NCBI GenBank assembly: GCA_020632995.1
Contig: JACKEN010000019.1
Location: forward strand, 31,905 to 95,904
From: Deltaproteobacteria bacterium
GTDB taxonomy: Bacteria; Myxococcota; Kuafuiibacteriia; Kuafuiibacteriales; Kuafuiibacteriaceae
Direction of reading: 5' to 3'
Length of the DNA: 64,000 nucleotides
Positions 61,864 to 64,000 of the stretch are shown in pieces; the stretch's first letter is position 1; each line of letters opens with the position of its first letter. The notes under the pieces are model-generated. The model saw only the letters and a program-made list of their open reading frames with translations. It had not been told where the DNA came from and ran no database searches. A program made the position numbers and the translations under genes.

Positions 61864-63110
61864 GCGGGGTCCAACAGGTACCCGAGCTCGTCGTCCCCCA
61901 GCCCCACCACCCCGGTGAACGCGAAGCCCGCCTCTCGCAACACGGCCTGCACCTGACGCCCGACCCTCGGGGTGGGCTCGCCCGGCATCACCCCGAACGC
62001 CACCGGCCCCACCGAGAGGCGCCCCACCTCGGTCATGAGCCCCCCACCCGGGCCGCGCGCGGGGGCCTCGACCAGGCCGGTCCGCTCGAGGAACGCGTAC
62101 AGGTCGCTCCCGCCCGCCAGCTCCACCGGCGCGGTGACGAGGGCGACCGGGGTAGGCCCGGGCAGGGTCGGCGCGCCGGACACCGCGCCCAGGGCCGCGC
62201 CGGCCAGCGCCTCGCCCATGGCCCGAGCGAACGTCAACCGCTCCTGCACGTCGGCCTCGTCGGGCACCGCCGCGGTGAGCATCCCGCCGAGCGCCCCGTT
62301 CACGAAGACGCCCACCCCGCCCCCGCCCGCCTCGAGCGCGTCCCGGAGCGGCCCCGGGAAGTCGGCGCTCAGGAGCCGGGCGCGGTCGCCCAGGGTCTCG
62401 GGGTGGCAGGCTGCGTTGACGAGGGTGGCGATCGGCGCGCCGGAGAGGCTCCGGGCCTGGAGCACCAGCATCGTCTCGGGCACGTCGTCGGGGTCCCTGA
62501 GGTTCTTCACCCGCCCGGGCGGGACCCGGGCCTCCACCGCGGCGAGGCGCGCGGGGCGGGCCGACCACGCCGCGCGCGCCACCGCCTGGGCCAGGCGGCG
62601 CTCCAGGCCCCGCTGATAGCCGGGCCGGATCCCGGTCTCGGCCGGCACCGCGTGCAGGATGGCGGGGCCCCAGTAGCCCAGGGTGTCGGGGCCCTGGTGG
62701 TTGTGGGTGGAGGCCACCACCACCGCCACCTCGGGACCCACCAGCTGCCGCACCCGCGCCGCTGCGGCGAGGGACAGGCCCACCACGTCCGCCACCACCA
62801 GGGCCACCCGGCGGACCCCGTCGTCCAGGTACAGGGCCCGAGCCGAGATCCGGTCGTGGACCCGCATCATGGGGCGCTCGAAGCCGTAGCCGGCGAGCCA
62901 GACCGGGCTCCCCTCGGGCGGGGTGATGTCCACCGCGGCCGCCCCTACCCGCAGGATGCCTTGCGAGCCGCGCGCCGGCGGCATCGGCCCGAGCGGGAAC
63001 ACCGGGTGGCGCACGTCGGGCCCCGGCCGGTCCGGGAGGATGCACCCGGCCACCGCCCCCAGGCCGAGCCCCAGCCCGGCCCGCAGGCACCGGCGCCGGG
63101 TCCAGCTCAC
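61758..63110 (-). CDS. neutral/alkaline ceramidase-like protein, Tat-type lipoprotein signal
   Basis: 450 residues from GTG 63110. It starts SWTRRRCLRAGLGLGLGAVAGC, with a twin-Arg-like motif and a lipobox, so it may be Tat-exported and lipid-anchored. Family motifs: VWLAGYGFERPMMRVHD, ASTHNHQGPDT (His pair) and NAACHPETLGDRARLLSADFPG. The Ser motif of the paralogue is replaced by FVNGALGGMLTAAV, so the catalytic residue is unclear. It overlaps the MFS gene by 4 bases (GTGA) and the plus-strand paralogue by 106 bases at the 3' ends. Confidence 0.78.
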   Translation of the reverse strand: MSWTRRRCLRAGLGLGLGAVAGCILPDRPGPDVRHPVFPLGPMPPARGSQGILRVGAAAVDITPPEGSPVWLAGYGFERPMMRVHDRISARALYLDDGVRRVALVVADVVGLSLAAAARVRQLVGPEVAVVVASTHNHQGPDTLGYWGPAILHAVPAETGIRPGYQRGLERRLAQAVARAAWSARPARLAAVEARVPPGRVKNLRDPDDVPETMLVLQARSLSGAPIATLVNAACHPETLGDRARLLSADFPGPLRDALEAGGGGVGVFVNGALGGMLTAAVPDEADVQERLTFARAMGEALAGAALGAVSGAPTLPGPTPVALVTAPVELAGGSDLYAFLERTGLVEAPARGPGGGLMTEVGRLSVGPVAFGVMPGEPTPRVGRQVQAVLREAGFAFTGVVGLGDDELGYLLDPAQFDDPAFGYEVSVSPGRGAAPALTAALSEIHSKR

Positions 63111-64000
63111 GCCGGCTCCCGGTAACCGGCGAAGGCCCACAGGCCCCCGCCCACGAAGAGGGCCGCCACGAGCCCGAACAGGCGCAGGCCCATCGGCGCG
63201 GCGGCGGAGTTGCCGAAGACCTGGAAGAGCACCCCCACCAGCCCGGTGGCGAGGGCCTCGCCCACCTTCTCCATCACCCCCGACATCCCGGTGTAGGTGG
63301 CCTCGCGCCGGGCCCCGGTGAGGGCCTCGTCATGGTCGATGATGTCGGCGAGGAGGGCCCGGGGGAGCACGAAGAGGGTGGCGACCGGGAACCCGGCGAG
63401 CACGAAGAGCAGGCCACCCTGCACCAGCACCGGGACCCCGGGCAGGAGGCCGATCGTCCCGAGGAGCGGGAGGACGAGGACGAAGCCCAGCGCCCCCAGC
63501 CGGAACACCCGGGCCTTGCCCGCGCGGTTCGCGAGGCTCCCCACCACCGGGAAGGCCAGGGTGGCGACCACGATGATCACCGCGAGGAGCAAGGAGGCCT
63601 GCCCCTCGTCCAGCCCCATGAGCTGGGTCCCCACGTAGGGCACCGCGATGATCGCGGACATCGATGCCAGCCGGCACGCCACCATCAGCCCGCCGTAGTG
63701 GAGGAACTGCCGGTTCCGGAGCGATGTCAGCACCGCGGCCATGAACCCGAAGCCGGCCTCGGGGGGCGGGTGGTGCGGCTCCCGCAGGGTGAGGGCGGGG
63801 AGCACCGAGACCAGGGCGAGGGCCGCGCTGAGCACCGCCAGCACCTGGAAGCCGTTCGCGAACGCCACCCCGGCCACGGTGGCCGCGCCCAGGCCCACCA
63901 GCGGCGCCGCCCCGGCGGAGCCGGCGACGTTGGCCAGCACCTCGAACAGCGCCATCCCCATCGAGAAGGTGACCCGGTCCTTGGAGCTCCGCGCCAGCTC
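63107..64000 (-). CDS. MFS permease (GPH/MelB-like), 5' end outside window
   Basis: The frame runs past base 64000, so the N-terminal half is missing. The visible 297 residues contain several membrane spans and end in FAGYREPA. The cytoplasmic-loop pattern ELARSSKDRVTFSMG and the second-half signature LADIIDHDEALTGARREATY match the glycoside-pentoside-hexuronide (GPH/MelB) group of sugar symporters. It is translationally coupled to the ceramidase-like gene, so a lipid- or sugar-related substrate is possible but unproven. Confidence 0.8.
   Translation of the reverse strand, partial: ELARSSKDRVTFSMGMALFEVLANVAGSAGAAPLVGLGAATVAGVAFANGFQVLAVLSAALALVSVLPALTLREPHHPPPEAGFGFMAAVLTSLRNRQFLHYGGLMVACRLASMSAIIAVPYVGTQLMGLDEGQASLLLAVIIVVATLAFPVVGSLANRAGKARVFRLGALGFVLVLPLLGTIGLLPGVPVLVQGGLLFVLAGFPVATLFVLPRALLADIIDHDEALTGARREATYTGMSGVMEKVGEALATGLVGVLFQVFGNSAAAPMGLRLFGLVAALFVGGGLWAFAGYREPA

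Overview
The window is very G+C-rich, with dense coding, many GTG starts and stop/start overlaps of 1-4 bases. It looks like a chromosome segment of a Myxococcota-type (deltaproteobacterial) bacterium. The reasons are FHA proteins, Hanks-type kinases with TPR or zinc-ribbon extensions, ECF sigma factors linked to a kinase or a CHAT protease, IF3 with a long acidic tail, and many lipoproteins, several of them Cys-rich or carrying Asp-Ala-Gly repeats. No rRNA, tRNA, CRISPR array, IS element or prophage was seen. The species cannot be named from the sequence.

Layout. 1-4121: the end of a BY-kinase-like ATPase, a small membrane protein, a TolC-like outer-membrane protein, an MlaC-like lipid carrier and an unknown gene. 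4118-19527 is one minus-strand run. In transcription order it holds ppdK, two beta-propeller-like lipoproteins, an FHA protein with a degenerate CpaF-type ATPase domain, a double-FHA membrane protein, infC (ATT start), a zinc-ribbon Ser/Thr kinase, a TPR-PEGA protein and a four-repeat Cys-rich lipoprotein. 19730-21291: small membrane proteins, including tandem glycine-zipper paralogues. 21321-26886: an ECF sigma factor, a kinase-TPR receptor, a Cys-rich lipoprotein and a subtilase lipoprotein. 27101-31212: an ECF sigma, anti-sigma-like and CHAT-TPR lipoprotein operon. 31290-34897: TetR, an ImuA-like protein next to a LexA-box-like palindrome, a gamma-glutamylcyclotransferase-like enzyme and an FGE-like fusion. 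35142-39476: an outer-membrane barrel, a propeller lipoprotein, a serpin and HU. 40060-43348: a LysM transglycosylase and a metallophosphatase-multihaem protein. 43447-47218: an Fbp/Pot-type ABC importer. 47490-56415: a chemoreceptor, an SGNH/glycosidase-fold pair, Cys-rich and Asp-Ala-Gly-repeat lipoproteins and an S41-like protease. 56496-64000: a GreA-like protein, an amino-sugar-type operon, two convergent ceramidase-like genes and the end of an MFS permease.

The gene content suggests a bacterium that invests heavily in sensing and secretion: three kinase or CHAT signalling modules, extracellular proteases beside a protease inhibitor, and many surface lipoproteins.

The strongest unexplained signal is not a gene. 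A spaced palindrome, GCAA-N6-TTGC, occurs at least 17 times exactly, where about half a copy would be expected by chance, and many further copies differ at one base. Most copies lie inside genes, with fixed spacing and variable centres, so it looks like a genome-wide motif rather than operators for particular genes.
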